DNA of 64,000 bases, taken from the NCBI RefSeq assembly GCF_003576375.1, contig NZ_QWGE01000006.1:185926-249925 (forward strand), in the 5' to 3' direction. The DNA comes from Pontibacter oryzae. Lineage in GTDB: Bacteria > Bacteroidota > Bacteroidia > Cytophagales > Hymenobacteraceae. The notes under the pieces were generated by a model. It was not told the origin of the DNA. It saw nothing but the letters and a program-made list of their open reading frames with translations, and ran no database searches. The translations under genes and the position numbers were made by a program. Positions 17,396 to 26,557 of this stretch are shown in pieces (the first letter of the stretch is position 1; each line of letters begins with the position of its first letter).

Positions 17396-17424
17396 AAAAG
17401 GCCGGAGTTAATTCCGGCCTTTTT
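17396..17424. terminator. Bidirectional terminator between phhA and the convergent unknown gene
   Basis: Perfect 11-bp stem AAAAGGCCGGA / TCCGGCCTTTT with a 6-base loop, flanked by A and T tracts on both sides, between two convergent genes. Confidence 0.88.
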
Positions 17425-17426
17425 GT

Positions 17427-18107
17427 TTAGTGCGTAAGCTCATGGCTCACCTGGAACCCAAGTTTTCGGGGTTTGGAAAGGTGCATGTTCTCGAGTTTCT
17501 GCTTCAGGGTGATGCGTTCTATGTCGCTCACGTCCTGGCCCATCAGGTCGTTGTTAACGGATGCAACCATGGCACTCTCCACGATGACACGCAGCACCTT
17601 GTCGTTCAGCTCGTTCTTAGCGAAATCAGTTATCTTATCGAATGGCAGGTCCAGCTGCTTTACACCCTCAATGCAAAAATGATTTTCGATGTTAATGAGC
17701 ATGCGGCCCACCAGGTAACCCGGGTCATCGAGGCGGTTATACTTAATAGTATCAGCCATAAAGTTATAGGCCATGATGTGCCCGAAAAAGCGCCTCCGGA
17801 AATCCTCTTCCACATACTCGCTGCGCATTATCTCGTAATCGTCCGGGAAGGTGATAACATTGGTATGCATCACAAATACCAGCAGGTCACCGGAAAACTT
17901 AATCTGGAACTCGTGTTCGCTCACGCTGCGGTACTCCATCTCTACATCGGCATCCTGCTGCGATACGCGCTCCGTAAGCTCTACCACCAACTGCTGCGAA
18001 ATCTGCTTCATCCGCTCAAAGGTTTCCTTAGTATTGCGGTAAATCACCTGTTTTGTTCTGGACTTGTGGTGCAGCCCGTTTATAATATCATCTAATCTAT
18101 TTTCCAT
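17427..18107 (-). CDS. Conserved protein of unknown function
   Basis: Protein of 226 residues without signal peptide or membrane segment, so probably cytoplasmic. It is mixed alpha/beta with an N-terminal helical region (ETFERMKQISQQLVVELTERVSQQD) and a strand-rich core (HEFQIKFSGDLLVFVMHTNVITF). I do not recognise the family. It seems to be a stable single gene: it has its own terminator at the 3' end and regular codon use. The neighbours (phhA convergent, CoA-transferase upstream on the same strand after 239 bp) give no hint. Confidence 0.75.
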   Translation of the reverse strand: MENRLDDIINGLHHKSRTKQVIYRNTKETFERMKQISQQLVVELTERVSQQDADVEMEYRSVSEHEFQIKFSGDLLVFVMHTNVITFPDDYEIMRSEYVEEDFRRRFFGHIMAYNFMADTIKYNRLDDPGYLVGRMLINIENHFCIEGVKQLDLPFDKITDFAKNELNDKVLRVIVESAMVASVNNDLMGQDVSDIERITLKQKLENMHLSKPRKLGFQVSHELTH

Positions 18108-18346
18108 AGTTTTGTACAGTCTTGGTTTGCTTCTCAGCTTCTGTTTTTACAGCACTTTACCACACTTTGTTTAGCTCAGGCCTAATTCATGCGTGTTTTT
18201 TGTGAGCTGGCAGCGGCAGGCTTATACTTTGCGACGCCCTGATTTTTTAAAAACAAAGCATTATACCAATCATATTTTCGATGCCAAAACCTATCGCTGC
18301 TGCATACACGCTTTCACTGCTCGGGTTCCCTATTGAGCCATACTGA

Positions 18347-19459
18347 TTATACTTTGCCCGGATAAGTTGGCGGCGGTGTTAACTTCTGCTTTTCGTGGCC
18401 CGCTAGTGCAAAAGCAATCTGGCGCAATCCTGGTTTTGCGCCCTCACGCTGCAACAGCATTTCTTGGGCCTGCGTCAAGGCAAAAACCTCCGGTATGGTA
18501 TGAACAGCTCCGGCGGGTACATGCTGGGCATGCAAGCGCCTTAGTAAACCCTCTCGCTCCTCCCTGGCAATTAGGTTGGCCAACAGGCTGTTTATTTCAT
18601 GGCGGTGCAGTACCCGGGCTGTATTGTTGCTAAATCTGGAATCATCAGCTAATTCTTCGACCTGAAGTATGGCGCACAGCCTCCTGAACTGCCTGTCGTC
18701 GCCGATGGCCAATACCATTTGTTTGCCGCAATGGCAGGTAAAAACAGAGCCATAAGGAACGATATTAGGATGCTCCGAGCCCATTCGCTGCGGTTCGTGG
18801 CCCGCCACAAGGTAATTGGTAGCCTGGTTTGCCAGCGCCGACACAGCAGCCTGCAACAGCGACACCTGCACTAGCTGGCCTTGGCCGGTCTGCTGCCTTT
18901 GCAGCAACGCCACCAGCAGTCCTTCCTTAAGTTGGTGTGCCGTCAGGATATCCATAAGGGCCACGGGCATTTTAACGGGTGGCCCGTTAGGTTCCCCATT
19001 CAGGTGCATAAAGCCGCTTTCTGCCTGCACCACGGCATCGTATCCTGCCCGGCTATCATCTGGCCCGTAGCCAGTAATGTGGCCATAAATCAAGGCTGGG
19101 TTTATACTTTTCAGTGTAGCGTAATCCACCTGCAGCTTTTCGGCATCACCGGGCTTATAGCTGGCAATTACCATATCGGCTTGTTTTATCAAACTGTAGA
19201 GTTCCTGTAAGTCTGCTGGCTGCGTCAGGTTTAGGGCTAGCGAGGTTTTGCCCCAATTAGCAGCGCAAAAGTACGCTGGCGTATCGGTGTCGGCAGGCTC
19301 CGTACGCAGCTTCCAGGTGCGTGTAACATCGCCATGGGTGGCGGTATTCTCTATTTTGAGCACACGGGCGCCTAACTCAGCAAAGAACTGCCCTACGCTT
19401 GGCCCCGCCAGCACACTGGCCAGCTCCAGTACCAGCATCTCCTTAAAAACCGTTTGCAT
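18347..19459 (-). CDS. CaiB/BaiF family (family III) CoA-transferase
   Basis: Family III CoA-transferases move CoA between carboxylic acids through an aspartyl-CoA intermediate. The N-terminal LELASVLAGPSVGQFFAELGARVLKIE is the family signature; GKTSLALNLTQP, YASYKPGDAEKL-like motifs and ALIYGHITGYG follow. The probable catalytic Asp is in MPVALMDILTAHQLKEG. Length 370 residues. An alternative start at the internal ATG (MLVLELASV) is possible. The substrate is unknown. It lies 41 bp downstream of yebC on the same strand. Confidence 0.9.
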   Translation of the reverse strand: MQTVFKEMLVLELASVLAGPSVGQFFAELGARVLKIENTATHGDVTRTWKLRTEPADTDTPAYFCAANWGKTSLALNLTQPADLQELYSLIKQADMVIASYKPGDAEKLQVDYATLKSINPALIYGHITGYGPDDSRAGYDAVVQAESGFMHLNGEPNGPPVKMPVALMDILTAHQLKEGLLVALLQRQQTGQGQLVQVSLLQAAVSALANQATNYLVAGHEPQRMGSEHPNIVPYGSVFTCHCGKQMVLAIGDDRQFRRLCAILQVEELADDSRFSNNTARVLHRHEINSLLANLIAREEREGLLRRLHAQHVPAGAVHTIPEVFALTQAQEMLLQREGAKPGLRQIAFALAGHEKQKLTPPPTYPGKV

Positions 19460-19500
19460 CTTATACTTACTTGTAATTTATACTTAGCGCCACACTTGGC

Positions 19501-20259
19501 CTACTGGTTCAGTTCAGCCATTACCTCGTCGCTAAGCTCCAGGGTATGGTATACTTGCTGCACATCATCGTCATCTTCCAAGGCATCAATTAAGTGTAGG
19601 ATTTTGCGCAGGGTATCGGGGTCATCCACGCGCACGGTAGTTTGAGGCAGTCGCTGCAACTCGGCACTCTCCAAATCCAGGTGAAGAGCCTCGACTTTTT
19701 TCTGCACTGTGCCAAAATCCTCCATTACGCTATAGATGGTCATATAATCCTCCTCAAACTCCACCTCTTCCGCCCCACCATCGGCTAGTTGCAACAGCAG
19801 TTCGTCTTCGTCTATCGGTTCTTCGGGGTTACGACGTACCGTAAACACCCCTTTCCGATCGAAGAGGTACTCCACGGAGCCGCTTGTGCCCAGGCTGCCG
19901 CCGCTTTTGTTAAACATGGTGCGGAGGTTTTGCACAGTGCGGTTTATGTTATCGGTGAGGCACCCTACGAAAACGGCTACACCGCTGGGGCCATATCCTT
20001 CGTAAGTTACCTGGCTGTACTCTCCGGCATCGCTGCCCTCGCCTTTGGAGATGGCTCGCTCAATATTGTCTTTGGGCATGTTGGCGGCCTTGCTCGTTTG
20101 GATGGCCAGGCGCAGGCGCGGATTTGCATCAGGGTCGGCTCCGCCTTCTTTCACGGCTACTGTTATCTCCTTAATCAGTTTGGTAAATATTTTGGATCGC
20201 TTGGCGTCGAGAGCTCCTTTCTTGCGCTTGATCTGCGACCATTTGTTATGTCCTGCCAT
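19501..20259 (-). CDS. YebC/PmpR (TACO1) family protein
   Basis: Family begins with the invariant MAGHNKWSQIKRKKGALDAKRSKIFTK-like stretch, which is present here, and continues with NIERAISKG and YEGYGPSGVAVFV. Length 252 residues, normal. These proteins have been described as DNA-binding regulators and, more recently, as factors helping translation of difficult proline-containing stretches. It is first in a possible two-gene unit with the CoA-transferase. Confidence 0.95.
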   Translation of the reverse strand: MAGHNKWSQIKRKKGALDAKRSKIFTKLIKEITVAVKEGGADPDANPRLRLAIQTSKAANMPKDNIERAISKGEGSDAGEYSQVTYEGYGPSGVAVFVGCLTDNINRTVQNLRTMFNKSGGSLGTSGSVEYLFDRKGVFTVRRNPEEPIDEDELLLQLADGGAEEVEFEEDYMTIYSVMEDFGTVQKKVEALHLDLESAELQRLPQTTVRVDDPDTLRKILHLIDALEDDDDVQQVYHTLELSDEVMAELNQ

Positions 20260-20344
20260 AGATACATATGTATTTCTGGGTTGAAAAACGTTGGGCCAAA
20301 GCCTTAGAACAAATTAAAAGAAATTTAGCCAGAAGGCATAAAAA

Positions 20345-20373
20345 GAGCGGCTCCGCCTAAGGCGAAGCCGCTC
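20345..20373 (-). terminator. Terminator of the 27-codon small ORF
   Basis: Stem of 12 pairs with one mismatch (GAGCGGCTcCGCC / GGCGaAGCCGCTC), a 3-base loop, followed on the minus strand by five T residues. It lies 35 bases beyond the stop codon of the small ORF at 20409-20492 and upstream of yebC. Confidence 0.78.
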
Positions 20374-20408
20374 CAACTTGCGTGTCGTATATCGGTAATG
20401 CGCTGTTA

Positions 20409-20492
20409 TTACAGCAGCATAAAGATGGCATTGATAATGTTCAATCCTAACAGCAGAAAGAAGTTAGGAGACTCTTGTATAACTTTTTTCAT
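20409..20492 (-). CDS. Small hydrophobic peptide, 27 residues
   Basis: A short ORF starting MKKVIQESPNFFLLLG and ending in a hydrophobic stretch, i.e. a charged N-terminus and one potential membrane helix. It has its own strong terminator at the expected distance (20345-20373) and a long AT-rich upstream region, so it looks like an independent transcription unit rather than a chance ORF. I do not know a family for it. It could be a small membrane protein, a regulatory peptide or a toxin-like peptide. Confidence 0.5.
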   Translation of the reverse strand: MKKVIQESPNFFLLLGLNIINAIFMLL

Positions 20493-20853
20493 GGCTATAT
20501 TTATAAATTTATATATAGTTTTTATACCTATTTTAAAATGAAGTTCAAGGTTATGTACGCCATCCCTCAAACAATGTTGCAGTATTCCATTATAATACTT
20601 TCAAATATTAATAGATATTAATATTTGAATTGTTAAGATCGGATTTTAAAACAGGATTTTGCGGAGCTACAACCCCTGATATGTTTAATTTTACTAAGAA
20701 AAGCATATTACCCAACTACACTAACCATCCAAATTTTAACAAAGATAATACATAATCAAGAATAATTGAAAGATTCAATGAAAATTCATCAGAAAAAAAG
20801 CATCTTATATCCGTACTTATATTTGTAGTATCTTTACTCTGCAAAAGCGGCTG
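20493..20853. other. AT-rich intergenic region before the DEAD-box helicase
   Basis: Very A/T-rich region of about 360 bp between the small ORF (minus) and the helicase (plus). It contains a TATATTTG at 20818-20825, an exact match to the Bacteroidota -7 box, but no TTTG at the proper upstream distance. No gene seen. Confidence 0.5.
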
Positions 20854-20919
20854 ATGGATAAAAGATGGCCGCCATGTAGTAACCCAAAATTGAGAAACAT
20901 TGGACTTCCATTCTTTTAA
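20854..20919 (+). CDS. Possible upstream ORF overlapping the helicase start
   Basis: An ATG-started ORF of 21 codons lies in the predicted 5' leader of the helicase and ends 20 bases inside it in another frame. It contains the start-stop ATGTAG (20873-20878) in an alternative frame. It could affect initiation at the TTG start of the helicase, or be chance. Confidence 0.25.
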   Translation: MDKRWPPCSNPKLRNIGLPFF

Positions 20920-22342
20920 CCTACACGAAGACGTACTGACTGGTATCGATTCGATGGGCTATAACAAGCCCACACCCGTGCAGGAGCAGGCAATTCCGCT
21001 GATCCTGGAGCAAAAAGACCTGATAGCCTGCGCCCAAACGGGTACGGGCAAAACCGCCGCTTACCTGCTTCCGCTTATCGACCGTATTTCTAACGGAGGA
21101 TACGAGCACACCAGCACCCTGATTCTAGTACCAACCCGCGAGCTTGCCAAGCAAATTGATGAGCAGGTTGAAGGCTTCGGTTATTTTGCCTCGGTTAGTT
21201 CTATCGCTATTTATGGCGGTAACAAAGGCGATGACTGGGAACAGCAAAAGCGCGCCCTGACAACTGGTGCCGATATAATCATCGCTACGCCGGGCCGTTT
21301 GCTCTCGCACATGGCTATGGGCTACGTAAAGCTTGACCAACTGAACCACCTGGTGCTGGACGAGGCAGACAAGATGTTGGACATGGGCTTTATGGATGAC
21401 CTGATCAAGATCATCAGCCAATTGCCTAAGGAGCGCCAAACTCTTCTGTTCTCGGCCACGATGCCACGCAAGATCCGGGACCTGGCACAACAGATACTTC
21501 AATCCCCGTCGGAGGTGAACCTGGCTATCTCTAAGCCGGCAGAAGGCATTGACCAGCGTTTCTACCTGACTTACGACAACCAGAAACTTCCATTGCTGGA
21601 GCATCTGCTGCGCGAACTCGATGTGCAAAGTATGATCATCTTTACATCGCGCAAGTCAAACGTGAGCCAGATCGTGCGTTCGCTCAAGAAAATGGGTTTC
21701 ACGGCAGAGGGCATCTCTTCCGACATGACCCAGGACGAACGCGAGAAAGCATTACAAGGCTTCAAGAACAAGCAGTACCAGATTGTAGTAGCCACCGATA
21801 TTCTCTCCAGAGGTATCGATATTGACAGCCTAAGCCACGTGGTAAACTTTGATATGCCACAGGATGCTGAGGATTATGTGCACCGTGTAGGCCGCACCGC
21901 ACGCGCCGCATCTACAGGTATGGCTATTACTTTTGTGAACGAAAAGGATATGTACCGGGTGCAAAAGGTTGAGCGCCTGATTGAGCGTGAGTTGCCAAAA
22001 CTGCCACTTCCAGAAGACTTTGGCCCTGGCCCGGCATATGACCCAACCCGTAGAGACGGTGGAAGCCATAGGCAACGTGGTGGCAACAAGCCTGGCAGCG
22101 GTAGCAGACCTTCCTCCGGAGACAGATCGAGAGGCCGAGGTGGGCGAAACCGCAGCAAAGGAGGCGATCCAGACCGTCCAAAAGTTGCCGCAAACCCAAC
22201 GGCGCAGGCTAACCCGGTAAATGCCGAAGGACAGCCGGCCCCGCGGCCTAAGAAGCGCAACAACAGAAACAGGAACCGTAAGCGCAACGGCGATGGTGGC
22301 GGCAACCCGGCAGCCAGTGCCCCGGCCACCTCACCAGAATAA
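20900..22342 (+). CDS. DEAD-box RNA helicase (RhlE-like)
   Basis: ATP-dependent RNA helicase. Motifs in order: Q motif GYNKPTPVQEQAIP, motif I AQTGTGKT, PTRELAKQ, motif II LDEADKMLDMGF, motif III SAT, then domain 2 with TDILSRGIDID and HRVGRTAR. The C-terminal 100 residues are Gly/Arg/Asn-rich and basic, typical of an RNA-binding tail. Length 480 residues. The start must be TTG at 20900: a TGA lies three codons upstream in frame and no ATG occurs before the Q motif. The weak start, upstream ORF and AT-rich leader suggest post-transcriptional control, such as in the cold. Confidence 0.94.
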   Translation: MDFHSFNLHEDVLTGIDSMGYNKPTPVQEQAIPLILEQKDLIACAQTGTGKTAAYLLPLIDRISNGGYEHTSTLILVPTRELAKQIDEQVEGFGYFASVSSIAIYGGNKGDDWEQQKRALTTGADIIIATPGRLLSHMAMGYVKLDQLNHLVLDEADKMLDMGFMDDLIKIISQLPKERQTLLFSATMPRKIRDLAQQILQSPSEVNLAISKPAEGIDQRFYLTYDNQKLPLLEHLLRELDVQSMIIFTSRKSNVSQIVRSLKKMGFTAEGISSDMTQDEREKALQGFKNKQYQIVVATDILSRGIDIDSLSHVVNFDMPQDAEDYVHRVGRTARAASTGMAITFVNEKDMYRVQKVERLIERELPKLPLPEDFGPGPAYDPTRRDGGSHRQRGGNKPGSGSRPSSGDRSRGRGGRNRSKGGDPDRPKVAANPTAQANPVNAEGQPAPRPKKRNNRNRNRKRNGDGGGNPAASAPATSPE

Positions 22343-22350
22343 AAACAACC

Positions 22351-22962
22351 ATGCGTGCCTTACTGCTAATCGATATTCAGAACGACTTTTTGCCCGGAGG
22401 CTCGCTGGCCGTGCCTGAGGGTGATGCCATACTTCCGGTAGTGAATGCACTGCAGGAGAAGTTTGAGTTGGTGGTAGCTACACAGGACTGGCACCCGCCC
22501 CAACACAAAAGCTTTGCCTCTAACCATACGGGCATGAATGTGTTTGAGGTAATTGACCTTAATGGCATGCCGCAAGTGCTTTGGCCTGAACACTGTGTGC
22601 AGGGCACGATGGGAGCAGCCTTTTCCGATGAGTTGAAGCAGAACCGCATCGAGGCGATATTCAGGAAAGGCACTGACCTGGAGATTGACAGCTACAGTGG
22701 CTTTTACGATAACGGCCACCTGAAAAGCACTGCCATGGCAGACTACCTGCGTGGCAAAGGGGTTACTGAAGTATACCTGTGTGGCCTTGCCGCCGATTAC
22801 TGTGTTTACTTTTCTGCCAAAGATGCTTTAGACGAGGGGTTTAAAGTATACTTTATCGAGGATGCAACCCGTGCAATAGATCAGGAAAACTATAAGCAGG
22901 CCAAAACAGATCTGCTGCAACGCGGTGCCCATATCATCCACAGCCAAAGTATAACATTATAG
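22351..22962 (+). CDS. pncA: Nicotinamidase (isochorismatase family)
   Basis: Hydrolyses nicotinamide to nicotinate for NAD salvage. Catalytic triad visible: Asp in LLIDIQNDFLPGG, Lys in IFRKGTD, Cys in GLAADYCVYFSA; the metal-site residues are in TQDWHPPQHKSF. Length 203 residues, normal. It follows the helicase by 8 bp and is probably co-transcribed; a terminator follows at 22981. Confidence 0.95.
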   Translation: MRALLLIDIQNDFLPGGSLAVPEGDAILPVVNALQEKFELVVATQDWHPPQHKSFASNHTGMNVFEVIDLNGMPQVLWPEHCVQGTMGAAFSDELKQNRIEAIFRKGTDLEIDSYSGFYDNGHLKSTAMADYLRGKGVTEVYLCGLAADYCVYFSAKDALDEGFKVYFIEDATRAIDQENYKQAKTDLLQRGAHIIHSQSITL

Positions 22963-23280
22963 TAATCAATTAATTACAGAAAAGACCTCTCTGTTAGCAG
23001 GGAGGCCTTTTCTATTTGTACTTATGTATTGGTGGTGCAGCAACCATCCGCATTTATACTTAAATAAGTGTTTAGCCATTAGGATGTTCTGATTCCTATA
23101 ATCATACTTTGTATTAAATTATTATCTTGCTAACCTAATCGGCCGAAAGGTCTTTTAGTTTCCGGAGATCTGTTTCAGGTTGATGAATAGAGGGAAAGGG
23201 TAGTGCATGCCTGGGTAATCTGAACGTAACGCTATGGCGCTACTCGGATATTTGCGTGCTTCTTAACCTAACCTTCATAC
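22963..23280. other. Intergenic region with terminator, before the outer-membrane receptor
   Basis: Begins with the pncA terminator (22981-23010: AAAGaCCTCTCTG / CAGGGAGGcCTTT, then TTCTATTT). The remaining 270 bp hold the presumed promoter of the receptor gene; CATACTTTG near 23105 is close to a -7 box. No gene seen. Confidence 0.55.
22981..23012 (+). terminator. Terminator after pncA
   Basis: Stem of 12 pairs with one mismatch and one wobble pair, 4-base loop TTAG, followed by a T-rich tail. Confidence 0.75.
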
Positions 23281-25749
23281 ATGAAACAAACGATTCTTCT
23301 GGCCTTGTGCCTATTCGCTCATGCCCTGGCTTTTGCGCAAGCGCCTGCAACGCCTACCGGCGGCTCCTTGAAAGGCATTGTGGCAGATTCTACAAGTAAC
23401 TCCCCCATTGGTTATGTAACTGTTATCGTGAGCCTACCTGACAAAGACGAGCCCCTTAAAAGTACGTTTTCGCAGGATAACGGCAGCTTTGAGATTAACG
23501 GGCTGCCGCTGGGCAAGTATAAACTCATCCTAAGCTTTGTAGGATACAAGCCTTATAAAATGGATTTGCCCGAGCTCACTGCCTCAAACGCCTCTGTAAA
23601 TCTGGGTACGCTAAAACTGGCTGGCTCTTCGAAGCAACTGCAGGAAGTTGAGGTCACTACCGAGCAAATGCTGATAACCCAGGACGTGGACAAGATCGGG
23701 TACAACGTAGCCATAGACCCCGAGGCCAAAACCATGACCGCCCTGGACATGATGCGCAAAGTGCCGATGCTGAGCCTGGATACCGAAGACAATATCAAAC
23801 TGAATGGCAGCAGCAGCTACAGAGTGCTGGTAAACGGCAAGAACTCTACCCTCTTCGCCCGCAGCCCTAAAGACGTGCTTCGCAGCATGCCAGCCAGCAC
23901 CATTAAGCGCATCGAGGTAATCACGGACCCGCCTGCCAAGTATGATGCAGAGGGTGTTGGCGGTATTATCAACATCATCACTACTGATGCTCCGCAAAAC
24001 GGCTACAATGGCAGCGTATCGGGCGGCGTTGGTAATATCGGCAATCAGTATGGCTCCGTTAACCTTACTGCCAAAACAGGCAAACTAGGCTTTTCTGGTT
24101 ACCTGGGCGGCAGCCACTGGCCAAGCCCAGCCAGCAATTCCGACTACAGGCGCTCCGACCAGACAACCGGCACCCTACTGCAACTCGGCACGGAAACCAG
24201 CGAGGGCTACTACACCTACTCTTCCGGTGAGTTGAGTTACGAGATAGACACGCTAAATTTGATTGCTGTAAAGTATGATTACAACATAGGCACCAACGAG
24301 TCAAGGTTTAGGCAGCGTGTAACCGAAACAGGCTTGAATGGCAATGTACGCCGTGACTTTAACCGCAATAATAATAACGATTCGGGCTGGGGTGGCTTAG
24401 AGGCCAGCCTAGATTATCAGCATACCTTTAAGCGCAATAAAAGCCAACTATTTACTCTTTCTTATAAGATCGGGGATGGCCGGAACGATTCGGAGTCGGA
24501 CATTGCGTTTGAGAATATACAGGGCTACAACGGCACGCCAGGCACGCGCACGCAAAATGCAGGAATTTCAGTAGAGCAGACTTACCAGGCCGACTATGTC
24601 CACCCGTTTAAGAAGCACTCCCTGGAGGTAGGTGCCAAAAGTATACTTCGGGATATTGAAAGCGACTATTTTTACCGCGACTATAATCCGGAAACCGAAA
24701 CTTATGTAGAAGTGCCTTCACTCACAAACCGCTTCGATTACAACCAGAACATCTACGCGGCTTATACATCGGTGAGTTTGCGTTACGACAAATGGGGTGT
24801 GCGTCTGGGTACGCGCCTGGAGCAGACCTCAGTTGACGCGAATTTCCAGGATGCCGGCACTGTGGAAACTCCCGATTACTTTAACCTCATCCCGAGCGTG
24901 TCTGTTAACCGAACATTCAAAAACATGTCGAGCCTGAAAGTATCGTATACGCAGCGGATTGAGCGCCCAAGCCTATACTACCTGAACCCATACGTAGACC
25001 GAACCAACGAAAAGAGTATATCTTTTGGTAACCCGAAACTAGAAGCGGCCACCAGCCATGTTTTAAGCCTGGCCCATAGCTTCTTCAAAGGCAGCAACTC
25101 TATTAACAGCACCCTAACCCATGCCTTTACCAACAACGCCATCCAGAACTATACTTTGTTTAACCCCGCCGACTCGGTTACGAGCACCACGTATGGCAAC
25201 ATTGGCAAGAACGCTACCACCACGCTATCGCTGAACGGTAACGCCACTTTGTTCAAGAACCTGAGCATGAGCCTGAACGGGTCTTTGTCTTACAATCAGC
25301 TTAGCGGCAACATAGCTGGTCGCGACTTGAAAAACTCTGGCGTTAGTGGCTACATGTATAGTTACCTGAGTTATAAGTTCGAGAAAAACTGGCGCGTTAG
25401 TACAAACCTCGGATATTACGGCCCAAGAGTATTGCTACAGGGCAAATCAAACGCGCAGTTCTGGAACGGCATGTCGGTGAGCAAAAGCTTCCTGAAGGAT
25501 GAGAAGGCCAGCTTCTCGCTTTCGTTGCAGAGCCCGTTTGCCCGAACCAGGAACTATGCCCGCAGCATTTCCGGCGCTAACTTCAACGAGGAATCCGATT
25601 ACGTTTATGTGGCGCGCCGCATAAACATCGGCTTCAGCTACAAGTTCGGCAAACTGAAAGAAGACATCAAACGCACTAAGCGCGGCATCAAAAACGACGA
25701 CCTTAAAGGCGGCGGTGATAGCAATAGCGGCGGAGGCAATGGTAATTAA
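23281..25749 (+). CDS. Outer-membrane beta-barrel receptor with carboxypeptidase-like N-terminal domain
   Basis: Protein of 822 residues with a signal peptide (MKQTILLALCLFAHALAFAQ), a carboxypeptidase-regulatory-like domain (GIVADSTSNSPIGYVTVIV...FEINGLPLGKYKL), a plug-like domain (YRVLVNGKNSTLF..., IKRIEVITDPPAKYDAEGVGGIINIITT) and a long C-terminal beta-barrel. This is the Bacteroidota outer-membrane beta-barrel family related to TonB-dependent receptors. The C-terminus is Gly/Asn/Ser-rich (GGGDSNSGGGNGN) and extends past the barrel. No SusD-like partner is adjacent. The ligand is unknown. Confidence 0.9.
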   Translation: MKQTILLALCLFAHALAFAQAPATPTGGSLKGIVADSTSNSPIGYVTVIVSLPDKDEPLKSTFSQDNGSFEINGLPLGKYKLILSFVGYKPYKMDLPELTASNASVNLGTLKLAGSSKQLQEVEVTTEQMLITQDVDKIGYNVAIDPEAKTMTALDMMRKVPMLSLDTEDNIKLNGSSSYRVLVNGKNSTLFARSPKDVLRSMPASTIKRIEVITDPPAKYDAEGVGGIINIITTDAPQNGYNGSVSGGVGNIGNQYGSVNLTAKTGKLGFSGYLGGSHWPSPASNSDYRRSDQTTGTLLQLGTETSEGYYTYSSGELSYEIDTLNLIAVKYDYNIGTNESRFRQRVTETGLNGNVRRDFNRNNNNDSGWGGLEASLDYQHTFKRNKSQLFTLSYKIGDGRNDSESDIAFENIQGYNGTPGTRTQNAGISVEQTYQADYVHPFKKHSLEVGAKSILRDIESDYFYRDYNPETETYVEVPSLTNRFDYNQNIYAAYTSVSLRYDKWGVRLGTRLEQTSVDANFQDAGTVETPDYFNLIPSVSVNRTFKNMSSLKVSYTQRIERPSLYYLNPYVDRTNEKSISFGNPKLEAATSHVLSLAHSFFKGSNSINSTLTHAFTNNAIQNYTLFNPADSVTSTTYGNIGKNATTTLSLNGNATLFKNLSMSLNGSLSYNQLSGNIAGRDLKNSGVSGYMYSYLSYKFEKNWRVSTNLGYYGPRVLLQGKSNAQFWNGMSVSKSFLKDEKASFSLSLQSPFARTRNYARSISGANFNEESDYVYVARRINIGFSYKFGKLKEDIKRTKRGIKNDDLKGGGDSNSGGGNGN

Positions 25750-25765
25750 TAAATAGCTTTAACTC

Positions 25766-25803
25766 CAAAGGCCCCGGTCAGTTTATACTTGCACGGGCCT
25801 TTG
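25766..25803 (+). terminator. Terminator after the outer-membrane receptor
   Basis: CAAAGGCCC(c)G / C-GGGCCTTTG with a 17-base loop that contains TATACTT; four T residues follow at 25806-25809, just before the HNH gene. Confidence 0.6.
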
Positions 25804-25819
25804 AGTTTTAATTATACTT

Positions 25820-26548
25820 ATGCCATCAGTATTAACATGTGCGCAGTGGTGTGAAATCCTGCTTAACAAGGAGATAACCCTGCAGTTCGACCTTTCGATA
25901 TTTCAAGCTCTTTACAGCTTCCCTGGGCACAAAGCTCCGGCTAGCCAGATTGGGCGCATACTTGGCTATTCTGGCAAATATTCCGCGAGCCCATTAAACC
26001 TTGAGATTGGGCGATATGCTAAGCGTATAGCCAAATACTATGATGTTGATTTCAGTATACGCTCTAACAGGGAGTATAAATACTGGGACTTATTTTTTGA
26101 TGGATGGAACGAAGAACCACTATTTATTTGGCAATTAAAGCCTGAACTAAAGGCTGCACTTGAGAGGACAGATCTGACAGGAGAAATATTCTACCCAGAG
26201 GAGATCCGGAAAAATTTGCAAGAAGTGCTAACCGAGGGCCTTCAAAAAACAATCGTAGTAAACTCTTATGAACGGAACCCCGAAGCACGGCGAAGGTGCA
26301 TCGATTTTTGGAAGCCCGTTTGCTCGGTTTGCTCCTTTGATTTTGAGAAAACCTATGGAGACATTGGCAAAGGGTTTATACATGTTCATCATGTAACACC
26401 ACTATCAGACATCAAAAAGGTTTATCAAGTAGACCCGGTTAATGATCTAAGGCCAGTTTGCCCAAATTGCCACGCCATGCTGCACAAAACAGACCCGCCA
26501 TTTACAGTAGAGCAACTCAAATCCATATTAGACCTGCGGCATATCTGA
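25820..26548 (+). CDS. Stand-alone HNH endonuclease
   Basis: Protein of 242 residues with a C-terminal McrA-like HNH domain: zinc-type Cys pairs in VCSVCSFDF and VCPNCHAML, the catalytic HVHHVTPL stretch and NDLRPVCPNCHAMLH. The N-terminal half has helices but no domain I can name (FDLSIFQALYSFPGHKAPASQIG may be a recognition module). Such enzymes can act in defence against modified DNA; no methylase or other restriction gene is near. It is somewhat more AT-rich than its neighbours. It is convergent with menA, 10 bp apart. Confidence 0.85.
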   Translation: MPSVLTCAQWCEILLNKEITLQFDLSIFQALYSFPGHKAPASQIGRILGYSGKYSASPLNLEIGRYAKRIAKYYDVDFSIRSNREYKYWDLFFDGWNEEPLFIWQLKPELKAALERTDLTGEIFYPEEIRKNLQEVLTEGLQKTIVVNSYERNPEARRRCIDFWKPVCSVCSFDFEKTYGDIGKGFIHVHHVTPLSDIKKVYQVDPVNDLRPVCPNCHAMLHKTDPPFTVEQLKSILDLRHI

Positions 26549-26557
26549 AAGATAACT

